Below are positions 53,412 through 60,540 of a stretch of 64,000 bases of DNA, piece after piece. The stretch comes from Alphaproteobacteria bacterium (GTDB lineage: Bacteria > Pseudomonadota > Alphaproteobacteria > Rs-D84): contig JAGBHZ010000004.1 in NCBI GenBank assembly GCA_017935245.1, positions 1 to 64,000 of the forward strand. Reading direction: 5' to 3'. Every line of letters begins with the position of its first letter. Position 1 is the stretch's first letter. A program made the translations under genes and the position numbers. A model generated the notes under the pieces. That model did not search any database and had not been told where the DNA came from. It worked only from the letters and a program-made list of their open reading frames with translations.

Positions 53412-53439
53412 TTGCGCATGGATTTTATGGCGGTAAAAT
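53412..53439 (+). promoter_or_regulatory. Promoter giving a probable leaderless hemW mRNA
   Basis: TTGCGC (53412-53417), a 16-base spacer and TAAAAT (53434-53439). Six bases lie between the -10 box and the ATG at 53446. Confidence 0.6.
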
Positions 53440-53445
53440 ACCCGC

Positions 53446-54501
53446 ATGAATCCGGCACATAATATATATATTCACGTACCGTTTTGTATGTCCAAGTGCA
53501 ATTATTGTGCTTTTTTTTCGCACGCATGCGCAAATCCAGACTGGGATAAATACCAAGATGAAATACAAAATGAAATTGAACACTGGGGGCATGTTTTGGG
53601 ACGCGTTACAATCCCAACTATATTTTTTGGTGGCGGAACACCATCACTGATGCCAATTAAATGCTTTGAAAAAATAATTGGTAAAATTCATCAATGCTTT
53701 AACGTACAGGCCGATGCCGAAATAACAATCGAATCAAACCCAGGAACAATCGATAAAATCAAAATGCATGATTTTAAGTCCAATGGTATGAATCGCATCA
53801 GCATCGGCATCCAAAGCATGGATGATGAACGATTAAAATACCTGGGGCGACGGCACAGTGTATCGGACGCAATCCACACATTAATCACAGCCCAGGATAT
53901 GGGCCTGGGCGTGTCGGGGGATTTTATTTATGGCCTGCCGGGGGATACGGTTTCAGACGTTATCAATACATGTAAAAAAATTAATTCTTTGGGATTAACA
54001 CATTGTTCAATGTATGAGTTAACCATCGAAGATGGAACACCACTGGCACGAACAAACCCGGTTATGCCAACAAACAATGAAATGGCCGAAATGTATTTGG
54101 CGATACAAAATACCCTGAACCTGGACCGGTACGAGGTTTCAAATTACGCCACCCCGGGCAACCATTGTCGCCACAACGAAAATGTGTGGGATGGCGCACC
54201 GTATATTGGTATTGGTCGTGGCGCGGCGGGACGCATCTATTACAACAACACATGGTATGAACAACGTGGAAACGGGGCGGAATTTTCACCAATGACATCG
54301 GACAATCGCGCAATTGAAAAAGTTATCACAGGTATGCGCACCATGCGTGGCACACATTTGACAGATGACGTAAAACGCGTTATAAATATGGACACCATAT
54401 TGTCAATGCCAGAACACGTCCGCATTTCAGGCAACCGGATACGCGCCACAGATGCGGGGATAATGGTGCTGGATGACATGTTGGCCAAAATCATAAGGTA
54501 G
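53446..54501 (+). CDS. hemW: Radical SAM heme chaperone HemW
   Basis: A 351-residue radical SAM protein. The cluster ligands are Cys14, Cys18 and Cys21 (CMSKCNYC), preceded by IYIHVPFC, the HemW/HemN signature. A fourth Cys follows in SHACANPDWD. GGGTPSLM binds SAM. The C-terminal HemN-type domain includes VSNYATPGNHCRHNENVWDG. HemW delivers heme to respiratory proteins; HemN itself is longer and needs CxxxCxxCxC. No Shine-Dalgarno sequence precedes the ATG, consistent with the leaderless promoter. Confidence 0.93.
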   Translation: MNPAHNIYIHVPFCMSKCNYCAFFSHACANPDWDKYQDEIQNEIEHWGHVLGRVTIPTIFFGGGTPSLMPIKCFEKIIGKIHQCFNVQADAEITIESNPGTIDKIKMHDFKSNGMNRISIGIQSMDDERLKYLGRRHSVSDAIHTLITAQDMGLGVSGDFIYGLPGDTVSDVINTCKKINSLGLTHCSMYELTIEDGTPLARTNPVMPTNNEMAEMYLAIQNTLNLDRYEVSNYATPGNHCRHNENVWDGAPYIGIGRGAAGRIYYNNTWYEQRGNGAEFSPMTSDNRAIEKVITGMRTMRGTHLTDDVKRVINMDTILSMPEHVRISGNRIRATDAGIMVLDDMLAKIIR

Positions 54502-54505
54502 AAAT

Positions 54506-56494
54506 ATGAGAAGTACATTCTGGAATATCATCGGTGTAATTGCCGTTATAATTGCAATTTTTTTCGCATATAAAATAACCAAGGAGAAACTAATGAGTGC
54601 AGGTATCGACACAGCAAATATGGATATGACGGTTAAACCGGGCGATAATTTTTATGATTTCGCGACACGCGGATGGCGTGATGCGAACCCGATTCCAGAT
54701 GACTATTCCCGATTTGGCGCGTTCGAAGTTTTACGTAACACAAATCTGGAACGCAGTCGTGAAATTGCAGAAAACGATACGGGTAAAATTGGCACACTTT
54801 ATAAAATCATTATGGACACCGAAAAGCGTAATGCCGATGGGGTTGCGCCTGTAAAAAAATACATGGATGAAATTGACGCAATAACAGGCCCCAATCAATT
54901 ACCACAATATCTGGGGAAAATGCATACATTTTCGTCCGCATTCTGGGGGGATGGGGTTGCCCTGGACGAAATGGACAGCACGCATTACATATATAACATC
55001 GGCCAGGGTGGAATTGGCCTGTCGCGGGATTATTATTTTGACACAGACACTAAATCGGTTGAAATACGCAACGAATATAAAAAATATATCGCACGGCAAT
55101 TAAAGAATTTTGGCATTGTGGGCGATGCAGAAAAATTATACGCATTGGAAGAACGCATGGCAAAATCATTTCATACAAAAGAAGTTCTGCGCGATCCACA
55201 TGCAAACTATCATAAAATGACATTAGCAGATGTAAAAAAAGAATTCCCAGAATTTAATTGGGATACATACCTGGTGGCGCGTGGCGCGGCGGCGGCAACG
55301 GTTATTAATATTAATCAGCCCGATGCAATAAAAACATCTATCGAAATTATGAACGATACAGATTTTGAATTAATTAAAACATATTTAAAGTATCGAATTG
55401 CAAATTCAGCGGCCAGCCTGCTGGATGACGCGTCTTATGAAATCGCATTTGATTTTTATAATCGAAAAATGGCGGGACAAAAAGAACCTAAGCCACGGTG
55501 GAAACGTGCGGTTTCAATGTTGGATGATGCACTGGGGGATTTGGTTGGACAATTGTATGTTGAAAAATACTTCCCGGCGGCCGCAAAAAAGCGCATGGAA
55601 ACATTGGTGCAAAATCTGCAACGCGCATATGCAATTAGAATTGAAAACCTGGCGTGGATGTCAGATGAAACCAAACAAAAAGCACTGGAAAAATTATCCA
55701 CATTCCGGGCCAAAATTGGATACCCAAACAAATGGCGCGATTATTCAAAAATGAAAATCGACGCAAACAAATCCCTGTGGGAAAATATGGTTGATGTATC
55801 CGCACACGAAGATGCGTTTTGGCTAAATAAGATTGGTGCAGAAAAAGACCCAACCATTTGGTACATGAACGCACACGAGGTTAATGCATACTATGACCCA
55901 TCAACAAACGAAATCTGTTTCCCGGCGGGGATTTTACAGTATCCGTTCTTTGACATGGCGGCCGATGATGCATTTAACTATGGTGCGATTGGTGCGGTTA
56001 TTGGACATGAAATGACACACGGTTTTGACGATATGGGACGCAAGTTTGATAAGGATGGAAACCTGAAAGATTGGTGGACATTACTGGATGCGGCACGCTT
56101 TGATGTACGGGCCAAGGTAATGCGCGAATTTTTTGATAAAATAAAAATTAATGACGAAGTTCATGCAAACGGCGAATTTACGTTGGGTGAAAACCTGGCG
56201 GATTATGGTGGGGTAACAATCGCATATACGGCATATAAAAACTTTGGTACACCATCAAACACATCGGCGGGTTTAACACCAGAAATGCGCTTCTTTATCG
56301 CATATGCGGGCGCATGGGCACAAAACATTCGCCCCGACGAAGAATTACGCCTGACAAAAATTGATGAACACAGCCTGGGCAAAAATCGCGTAAATGGAAT
56401 CCTGGTTCATATTGATGCATGGTATGATGCATTTGACATTAAACCAGACGATAAAATGTACGTTGCACCACACGAACGCGTAAAACTGTGGTAA
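54506..56494 (+). CDS. pepO: M13 family metallopeptidase (PepO-like)
   Basis: A 662-residue zinc endopeptidase of the neprilysin family. The zinc motif is HEMTH (501-505), ENLADYGG supplies the third ligand Glu, and NAYYDP (460-465) is the substrate-binding NAYY motif. Residues 5-23 form a membrane anchor (WNIIGVIAVIIAIFFAYKI). The first ATG is 4 bases after hemW and lacks a clear ribosome-binding site. A second in-frame ATG at 54593 (Met30) has AAGGAGAAACTA just upstream and would give a form without anchor. Both start codons may be used. Expected role: periplasmic or surface peptide degradation. Confidence 0.93.
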   Translation: MRSTFWNIIGVIAVIIAIFFAYKITKEKLMSAGIDTANMDMTVKPGDNFYDFATRGWRDANPIPDDYSRFGAFEVLRNTNLERSREIAENDTGKIGTLYKIIMDTEKRNADGVAPVKKYMDEIDAITGPNQLPQYLGKMHTFSSAFWGDGVALDEMDSTHYIYNIGQGGIGLSRDYYFDTDTKSVEIRNEYKKYIARQLKNFGIVGDAEKLYALEERMAKSFHTKEVLRDPHANYHKMTLADVKKEFPEFNWDTYLVARGAAAATVININQPDAIKTSIEIMNDTDFELIKTYLKYRIANSAASLLDDASYEIAFDFYNRKMAGQKEPKPRWKRAVSMLDDALGDLVGQLYVEKYFPAAAKKRMETLVQNLQRAYAIRIENLAWMSDETKQKALEKLSTFRAKIGYPNKWRDYSKMKIDANKSLWENMVDVSAHEDAFWLNKIGAEKDPTIWYMNAHEVNAYYDPSTNEICFPAGILQYPFFDMAADDAFNYGAIGAVIGHEMTHGFDDMGRKFDKDGNLKDWWTLLDAARFDVRAKVMREFFDKIKINDEVHANGEFTLGENLADYGGVTIAYTAYKNFGTPSNTSAGLTPEMRFFIAYAGAWAQNIRPDEELRLTKIDEHSLGKNRVNGILVHIDAWYDAFDIKPDDKMYVAPHERVKLW

Positions 56495-56495
56495 T

Positions 56496-56528
56496 AAAAA
56501 TCCCCCAGACGGGGGATTTATTTTTTTA
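56496..56528 (+). terminator. Terminator of hemW-pepO
   Basis: The stem ATCCCCC / GGGGGAT with loop AGAC is followed by TTATTTTTTT. It overlaps the stop end of the convergent HTH gene. Confidence 0.85.
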
Positions 56529-56748
56529 TTTTTCTATAATTTTTTGCCCACAACATATTGCACGCTTCGGCAAATATTTTATGTATTAATTCATTGCTGG
56601 GTAATATTTTTCCATGCTCGATACGGGCCAGCGTCCTTCTGGGGATATTTAGTATTTTTGCCATATCCCCGCGCCCCATGCGCGCACTGCGCCGCCCCAT
56701 ACGTATTGCATTACCATAAAATTTTGCATCAATTAAAACAATTGCCAT
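56518..56748 (-). CDS. Small XRE-like HTH regulator
   Basis: A 76-residue protein with a helix-turn-helix of XRE/Cro type: RMGRGDMAKILNIPRRTLARIEHG (about residues 23-46), where MAKILNIPRRTLARIE is the recognition unit. It is basic and has no second domain. The ATG at 56748 has AGGGGGATAA upstream. It is preceded by a structured leader ending in a terminator (56780-56803), so its expression is probably set by attenuation. It could act as a stand-alone phage-type repressor. No partner toxin is visible next to it. Confidence 0.8.
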   Translation of the reverse strand: MAIVLIDAKFYGNAIRMGRRSARMGRGDMAKILNIPRRTLARIEHGKILPSNELIHKIFAEACNMLWAKNYRKIKK

Positions 56749-56768
56749 AATTATCCCCCTATCTTTTT

Positions 56769-56935
56769 GTTAAACAAAAAACCGCCACATCAAAAAGGCG
56801 GTTGGAGGTTAACAACTATTAACAGTAATAGCGTCGCTTATTGGATATTCACGACCCTCCAACCATGGTTGGAGTTTTTTTCTGTTAAGAGGTTGTTAAG
56901 CCCCGCACTGGTTTCCCAATGCATATCGTATTATA
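56769..56935 (-). promoter_or_regulatory. Structured leader A with alternative hairpins (HTH gene)
   Basis: This is the transcribed leader of the small HTH gene. In reading order: a hairpin GCATTGG/CCAGTGC (about 56922-56905), segment 1 CTCCAACC (56874-56867), segment 2 GGTTGGAGG (56864-56856), the block GAATATCCAATAAGC, segment 3 CCTCCAACC (56808-56800), then a terminator AACCGCC/GGCGGTT with T-run (56803-56774). Segment 2 can pair perfectly with segment 1 or segment 3, and segment 3 overlaps the terminator stem by 4 bases. Leader B at 60394-60507 has the same order with different stem sequence. The layout recalls P4/C4 immunity RNAs; that link is inference. Confidence 0.6.
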
Positions 56936-56958
56936 TCGAATAAAAACATCAGATTCAA
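56930..56958 (-). promoter_or_regulatory. Promoter of leader A and the HTH gene
   Basis: On the minus strand TTGAAT (56958-56953), a 17-base spacer and consensus TATAAT (56935-56930). The expected transcript start is about 56923, giving a leader of about 175 nt. Confidence 0.75.
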
Positions 56959-56990
56959 CACTTTGATAAATAAATATTTATCGTACAAAA

Positions 56991-57036
56991 TACGTTAGTT
57001 AAGTATTTTGTCATCCCCGCGTTCGGCGACGGGATT
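56991..57036 (+). repeat. Dispersed repeat with a GTCATCCCCGCG palindrome
   Basis: TTAGTTAAGTATTTT matches 4464-4478. It is followed by GTCATCCCCGCG, an imperfect palindrome ending in CGGGAT and a T-run, similar to the inner hairpins of the 200-bp element. Such GTCATYCCCGCG palindromes are common small repeats in proteobacteria. On the plus strand the T-run makes it a possible terminator. Confidence 0.55.
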
Positions 57037-57039
57037 TTT

Positions 57040-58629
57040 TTAAACAAATTTTTCGGGAACCAGACTGCAAATCGATTTCCATACACGACGGAATATTGAT
57101 GTGTCCGGCGCATGCGTGTGAACCTGGGGTTTTTTATCGCCGGGGCGACTGCCGGTCCAGATGGGGTCGTCGTCTTCGTCCAGGGTTACACGCCACGATG
57201 TTTGAGTATCTTTTAAAATCATCGCACGCAGTTTTTCTGCAAAATCCGCACTTTCAAAAATTGCCACGTTTTCTGTGTTATAATATGCACTGCGTGGGTC
57301 CAGATTAAAACTGCCAATCCATGAAATTTTATCGTCAAAAACCATCGTCTTGCTGTGCAGGACCGAAAAACTGGATTGTTTTCGTTCACGATCATGTTCT
57401 TTACCGCGCAGATTTTCCGCAGACACCATAAATTCATAAACATCGGCGCCGGATTTAATCAACTGTTCCCGGTATTTTTCCCATTTCGCATACACCGTTG
57501 GCGCATTTGTTGACGCCAATGAATTTGTAACAATGGTCATGTGCACACCAGATTTTTCTTCGTGCAACATGTGTTCCAAACCGCCCTGGCCCGGGACAAA
57601 ATACGCCGCCGACATGTACACAGATTCATCCGTTTTATTCCACAGATGTTGCAGAGCCCGAATAATATCACCACGATAGGCTTCTTTTTCAGCCATGGTC
57701 ATTTCAACCTTTTGCGGTGGATCGGCCAAGAATTTTCCGCGACCCCAACTGAAATCAAATTGCTTGGTCTGGTATTCGCGCTGGGCCATTGCAATAATAT
57801 TATTATATTGCTTTATGCCGATGGCACTTTTTTCTGCGATTTTTTCAAATTCACGTTCCAGTTTCTTTAAACCGCGCTTTGTCTTGGCACGCGGAAACGC
57901 CGATGCCGGTATCGACAGGTGATGATTCCAGTATTCATCAAAACTTTTTGTTGCATGCTTGGTCATTTCGCCGATAAACAAAACGTCTGTATCAGAAAAG
58001 TTTGACGCGGTTTCTGGATAGAAATAATTACTGCCCACATTGCGGCCACCGGTAATATACGCAACATTATCAACAATAAATAATTTGTTATGCATGCGCG
58101 AATTCAGACGATTAAAATCCATCATAAATTGTGGGTAATATAACAACTTGCTGCGGGTTTTTACGGTGTTAAAAACCTTAACCTCTATATTAGGATGCTG
58201 GTTCAGCAACATCACATCAACAATATCAGATTTTGTTCCATAATCATCCAATAATATTCGCACCTTGACCCCGCGGTCGGCCGCGTTTTTCAGTTCACCA
58301 ATCAATACCTTGGACGAAAAATCGTTACTGTAAATATACGTCTGTAAATCAATCGTTTTGGTCGCCATGCGCGCAAATGCCGAACGAATAACAAACGCGG
58401 ACAACCCATCTTCGATTAATGTCGCGCCCGAAACATTGGTGTTGGTGGCCAATTCCGTGGCATAACATTGCGCAATTGGGGTTTCATATGGATTGTAATC
58501 AAAATCACTTTGTGTGATTTTTGCCGTGTACGTTTCCAACCTTTTGTCGCGCGTTGTGGTTGGCACAGTTACACACCCAACCAATGGCAAACATAGCATC
58601 ATCATAGAAACTTTCTTAACAATCGTCAA
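57040..58629 (-). CDS. Phospholipase D family lipoprotein, ClsC-like
   Basis: A 529-residue protein with two HKD motifs: MHNKLFIVDN (HxKx4D) and LHSKTMVFDDK, each followed by the GG/GS-type residues. The N-terminus after a TTG start at 58629 is TIVKKVSMMMLCLPLVGC, where LVGC is a lipobox, so it is probably a lipoprotein. The tail SIFRRVWKSICSLVPEKFV resembles ClsC (YmdC) cardiolipin synthases, which use phosphatidylethanolamine and phosphatidylglycerol. The TTG has GGGGTAG upstream and yields a normal lipoprotein signal; a frame to 58671 would give an unlikely N-terminus. A partner such as YmdB is absent nearby. Confidence 0.75.
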   Translation of the reverse strand: MTIVKKVSMMMLCLPLVGCVTVPTTTRDKRLETYTAKITQSDFDYNPYETPIAQCYATELATNTNVSGATLIEDGLSAFVIRSAFARMATKTIDLQTYIYSNDFSSKVLIGELKNAADRGVKVRILLDDYGTKSDIVDVMLLNQHPNIEVKVFNTVKTRSKLLYYPQFMMDFNRLNSRMHNKLFIVDNVAYITGGRNVGSNYFYPETASNFSDTDVLFIGEMTKHATKSFDEYWNHHLSIPASAFPRAKTKRGLKKLEREFEKIAEKSAIGIKQYNNIIAMAQREYQTKQFDFSWGRGKFLADPPQKVEMTMAEKEAYRGDIIRALQHLWNKTDESVYMSAAYFVPGQGGLEHMLHEEKSGVHMTIVTNSLASTNAPTVYAKWEKYREQLIKSGADVYEFMVSAENLRGKEHDRERKQSSFSVLHSKTMVFDDKISWIGSFNLDPRSAYYNTENVAIFESADFAEKLRAMILKDTQTSWRVTLDEDDDPIWTGSRPGDKKPQVHTHAPDTSIFRRVWKSICSLVPEKFV

Positions 58630-58740
58630 TTTTACTACCCCGTCTGGATTGACAGTATAATACAAAAACAAATTATATTACAAGCAAAATTCATTATATT
58701 TTTTAACGAATTGTGAATTTTGTCTTGTCTGTGATTTTAA

Positions 58741-59187
58741 CTAAGCGATTTTTAAATTTGGACGCGTCGCGCGCAGATTTTGCAGTGATTTTTCCTGGGC
58801 CGAACGAAATGCATCTGGATTCCAGATTTGAAAACTGTTCCCGCGGCCAACAAACACCGCACGATCGGTAATACCCGCATGTTCCAGCATGTCGGCCGGA
58901 ATAACAATTCGCCCGGTTACATCAAATGCCAGGGGGCGCGCATCTGCAAATAACATTGCCGACAAATCATCCATTTCACGGTCAAATATTCCCATCTGGT
59001 CGGTGGCCGACGCCATTTGTTCCATGCGGGACATTGAAAAACCTTCGATGCAATTATTTGTAAAAGAACGAAATAAAACAACACCGGCAAATTTTTCATT
59101 TGCAACCGAAGCACGGAAAGACGCCGGTACGGATATACGTCCCTTTGTATCCAAACGATTTTCATAAGATGAGAGAAACAATGACAT
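58741..59187 (-). CDS. mraZ: Transcriptional regulator MraZ
   Basis: A 148-residue AbrB-like DNA-binding protein that normally represses the division and cell-wall (dcw) cluster. Both repeats are present: RLDTKGRISVPASFR and LAFDVTGRIVIPADML, each with the DxxGRIxIP signature. The usual downstream neighbours rsmH (mraW), ftsL and ftsI are absent; the next gene in the same direction is the ClsC-like lipoprotein. The promoter lies upstream with repeated ACCATAAA boxes. No strong Shine-Dalgarno sequence precedes the ATG at 59187, and a start at the in-frame TTG two codons later is possible. Confidence 0.92.
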   Translation of the reverse strand: MSLFLSSYENRLDTKGRISVPASFRASVANEKFAGVVLFRSFTNNCIEGFSMSRMEQMASATDQMGIFDREMDDLSAMLFADARPLAFDVTGRIVIPADMLEHAGITDRAVFVGRGNSFQIWNPDAFRSAQEKSLQNLRATRPNLKIA

Positions 59188-59253
59188 TTCTGCGTCTTGT
59201 GCTTTTATGTTTTGGGGCGCGCCCCGGGTTAATCTTTCCGTCTTCGTACAACG

Positions 59254-59317
59254 AATTTAGCACAAGCATTTATGGTTGTCAATGACAATTCATAATTATT
59301 TTATGGTATTTTATGGT
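59254..59317 (-). promoter_or_regulatory. mraZ promoter with repeated boxes
   Basis: On the minus strand TTGACA (59282-59277), a 17-base spacer and TAAATT (59259-59254). The minus-strand octamer ACCATAAA occurs at 59276-59269, 59307-59300 and 59317-59310. The last two are exactly 10 bases apart and the first is 31 away, near whole helical turns. MraZ boxes in other bacteria are short repeats with a 10-base period, so these are candidate autoregulation sites, although the E. coli TGGG core is not fully kept. Confidence 0.55.
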
Positions 59318-59373
59318 TTTTCAGTGTTTTTATAAAAAATTGAAAATAAAATTAAAATAAATATATTTTGTAC

Positions 59374-59403
59374 TTGACCAACGATTCGTTTTTGTTCTAA
59401 GAT
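59374..59403 (+). promoter_or_regulatory. Promoter of the small protein gene at 59585
   Basis: TTGACC (59374-59379), an 18-base spacer and TAAGAT (59398-59403). The leader that follows is about 175 nt. Confidence 0.55.
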
Positions 59404-59498
59404 GTTTGTATAGACAAAGGGAAAAGAAATAAAAAGCCCAGAAAACCGCACAAAAACCGGATTTCTGCCAAAAAGAACAAAACAGATTAAATCAAAAA

Positions 59499-59550
59499 AT
59501 TAAATTTTGTAAATACTTTCGTAAATACACGATTTAGTTCAAAATTTAAT
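59499..59550 (+). promoter_or_regulatory. Hairpin in the long 5' leader
   Basis: ATTAAATTTTG (59499-59509) and CAAAATTTAAT (59540-59550) are an exact 11-base inverted repeat around a loop holding two GTAAATAC copies. It lies in the leader of the small gene at 59585 and could regulate message stability or translation. No known riboswitch is recognised. Confidence 0.4.
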
Positions 59551-59584
59551 CACAACCGCATCCCAAGGAAGGAGGGGAACGCAC

Positions 59585-59920
59585 ATGACAAAAAACATCA
59601 AAGAAATTATGATTGCACTGAACCAGGTTTTAACAACAACGGTTTGGGTCAACGAAGATCGTCAGATTGTATCATTGGCGGATGAATTGAAAATTGGGAA
59701 AAATAACGCCCCACGCTCTATCGAAGATTTGGCACGCGCATCGCTGGTTGGTGCATACGTGTCGTTACAAATTCGCACAGATAATTTTGATGTCGCGGCC
59801 GAAAGCATGGAAACCAAAGCATTGGCATTGCGTGTCAAAGAAATGGTTTTTGCCGAAGCAAAGAAAATTATGGATGCGTCCAACGTATCTGAAAACACAC
59901 ACGTTGCAATGGCGGCATAA
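59585..59920 (+). CDS. Small protein of unknown function with a long leader
   Basis: A 111-residue soluble protein with alternating charged and hydrophobic helices (IKEIMIALNQVLTTTVWVNEDRQ, KALALRVKEMVFAEAKKIMD). It lacks cysteine and shows no motif that I recognise. A GGAAGGAGGGGAA Shine-Dalgarno stretch is close to ideal, the leader is long and a strong terminator ends the unit, suggesting high expression. It stands alone between the divergent mraZ gene and the 200-bp element. Function unknown. Confidence 0.65.
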   Translation: MTKNIKEIMIALNQVLTTTVWVNEDRQIVSLADELKIGKNNAPRSIEDLARASLVGAYVSLQIRTDNFDVAAESMETKALALRVKEMVFAEAKKIMDASNVSENTHVAMAA

Positions 59921-60001
59921 TTATTACGCACGTGATGTGCGTATCTGGGCCAAAATTAAATGTGTGTCACCACAGTTTCCGGCTACCGGAAGGAAGGGAG
60001 C

Positions 60002-60037
60002 CACCGTCGGTCAAGCAATTGCCGACGGTGATTTTTT
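60002..60037 (+). terminator. Strong Rho-independent terminator
   Basis: The stem CACCGTCGG / CCGACGGTG with loop TCAAGCAATTG is followed by ATTTTTT. The 80 bases between the small gene and this hairpin also hold ACGCAC/GTGCGT and TTCCGG/CCGGAA inverted repeats and no further gene. Confidence 0.9.
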
Positions 60038-60049
60038 ATGGACATAAAA

Positions 60050-60249
60050 ATAAATAAAAGTTTAGTGGGGTAAGTCCTAGCAAAAATTTTGTCATTACCG
60101 CGCAGGCGGTAATAGGGCTTTTTAAACCACGCACACCGTGCGCCAAATAAATGTGTTTAGTTTTTATAGACCCTGTCCCCGCCGTCGCGGGGATGACAAT
60201 TTTTTTGTCAGAAAATTGTAAAAAAATACCCCACCAAACTTTTATTTAT
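60050..60249. mobile_element. 200-bp non-coding element with terminal inverted repeats (MITE-like)
   Basis: The left end (60050-60072, ATAAATAAAAGTTTAG then TGGGGTA) and the right end (60227-60249) are inverted repeats of 23 bases with one mismatch. Inside are two palindromes, ATTACCGC/GCGGTAAT (60094-60113) and CCCCGC/GCGGGG (about 60177-60192), each next to TGTCAT or ATGACA. No reading frame for a transposase is present. It lies between a terminator and the promoter of leader B. The left end is also found at 4452. Mobilisation in trans is inferred only. Confidence 0.6.
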
Positions 60250-60257
60250 CTTAGCAT

Positions 60258-60286
60258 TTGCCTAATTTAAAATATTTGGTTATAAT
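60258..60286 (+). promoter_or_regulatory. Promoter of leader B and the Cys-rich protein operon
   Basis: TTGCCT (60258-60263), a 17-base spacer and consensus TATAAT (60281-60286), immediately after the 200-bp element. The expected transcript start is about 60293, giving a leader of about 248 nt. Confidence 0.7.
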
Positions 60287-60292
60287 ATGTCT

Positions 60293-60507
60293 GTTATGGT
60301 GATTTTACCATAATGGGGTGTAGAAACCCGACTTGTGCATTAAAAGATGACGCAGTGCTAAATTGCCGACGCGTCATGCTTTGATGAAAAAAACTCCTGA
60401 GCATATTGGCGTCAGGAGGGCTGCGAATATATTGAATAAGCACACAATTCACAAGATTGTTTCTAACCTCCTGGCCACTCGAATTTATTCGGTGGTTTTT
60501 GTTTTTT
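60293..60507 (+). promoter_or_regulatory. Structured leader B with alternative hairpins (Cys-rich operon)
   Basis: Transcribed leader of the two Cys-rich protein genes. It contains TTATGGT/ACCATAA and ATGACGC/GCGTCAT hairpins, then segment 1 CTCCTGA (60394-60400), segment 2 TCAGGAGG (60412-60419), the block GAATATATTGAATAAGC, segment 3 CCTCCTGG (60467-60474) and a terminator, CCAC-CGAAT/ATTCG-GTGG plus T-run (60475-60507). Segment 2 pairs perfectly with either segment 1 or segment 3. The order of elements and the GAATAT-AATAAGC block match leader A at 56.8 kb, while the paired sequences differ yet remain complementary. AAAAAAACTCC precedes segment 2 in both. Confidence 0.6.
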
Positions 60508-60540
60508 CGCGAATAAAACAAAAGAAAGGGAGTGATACAA

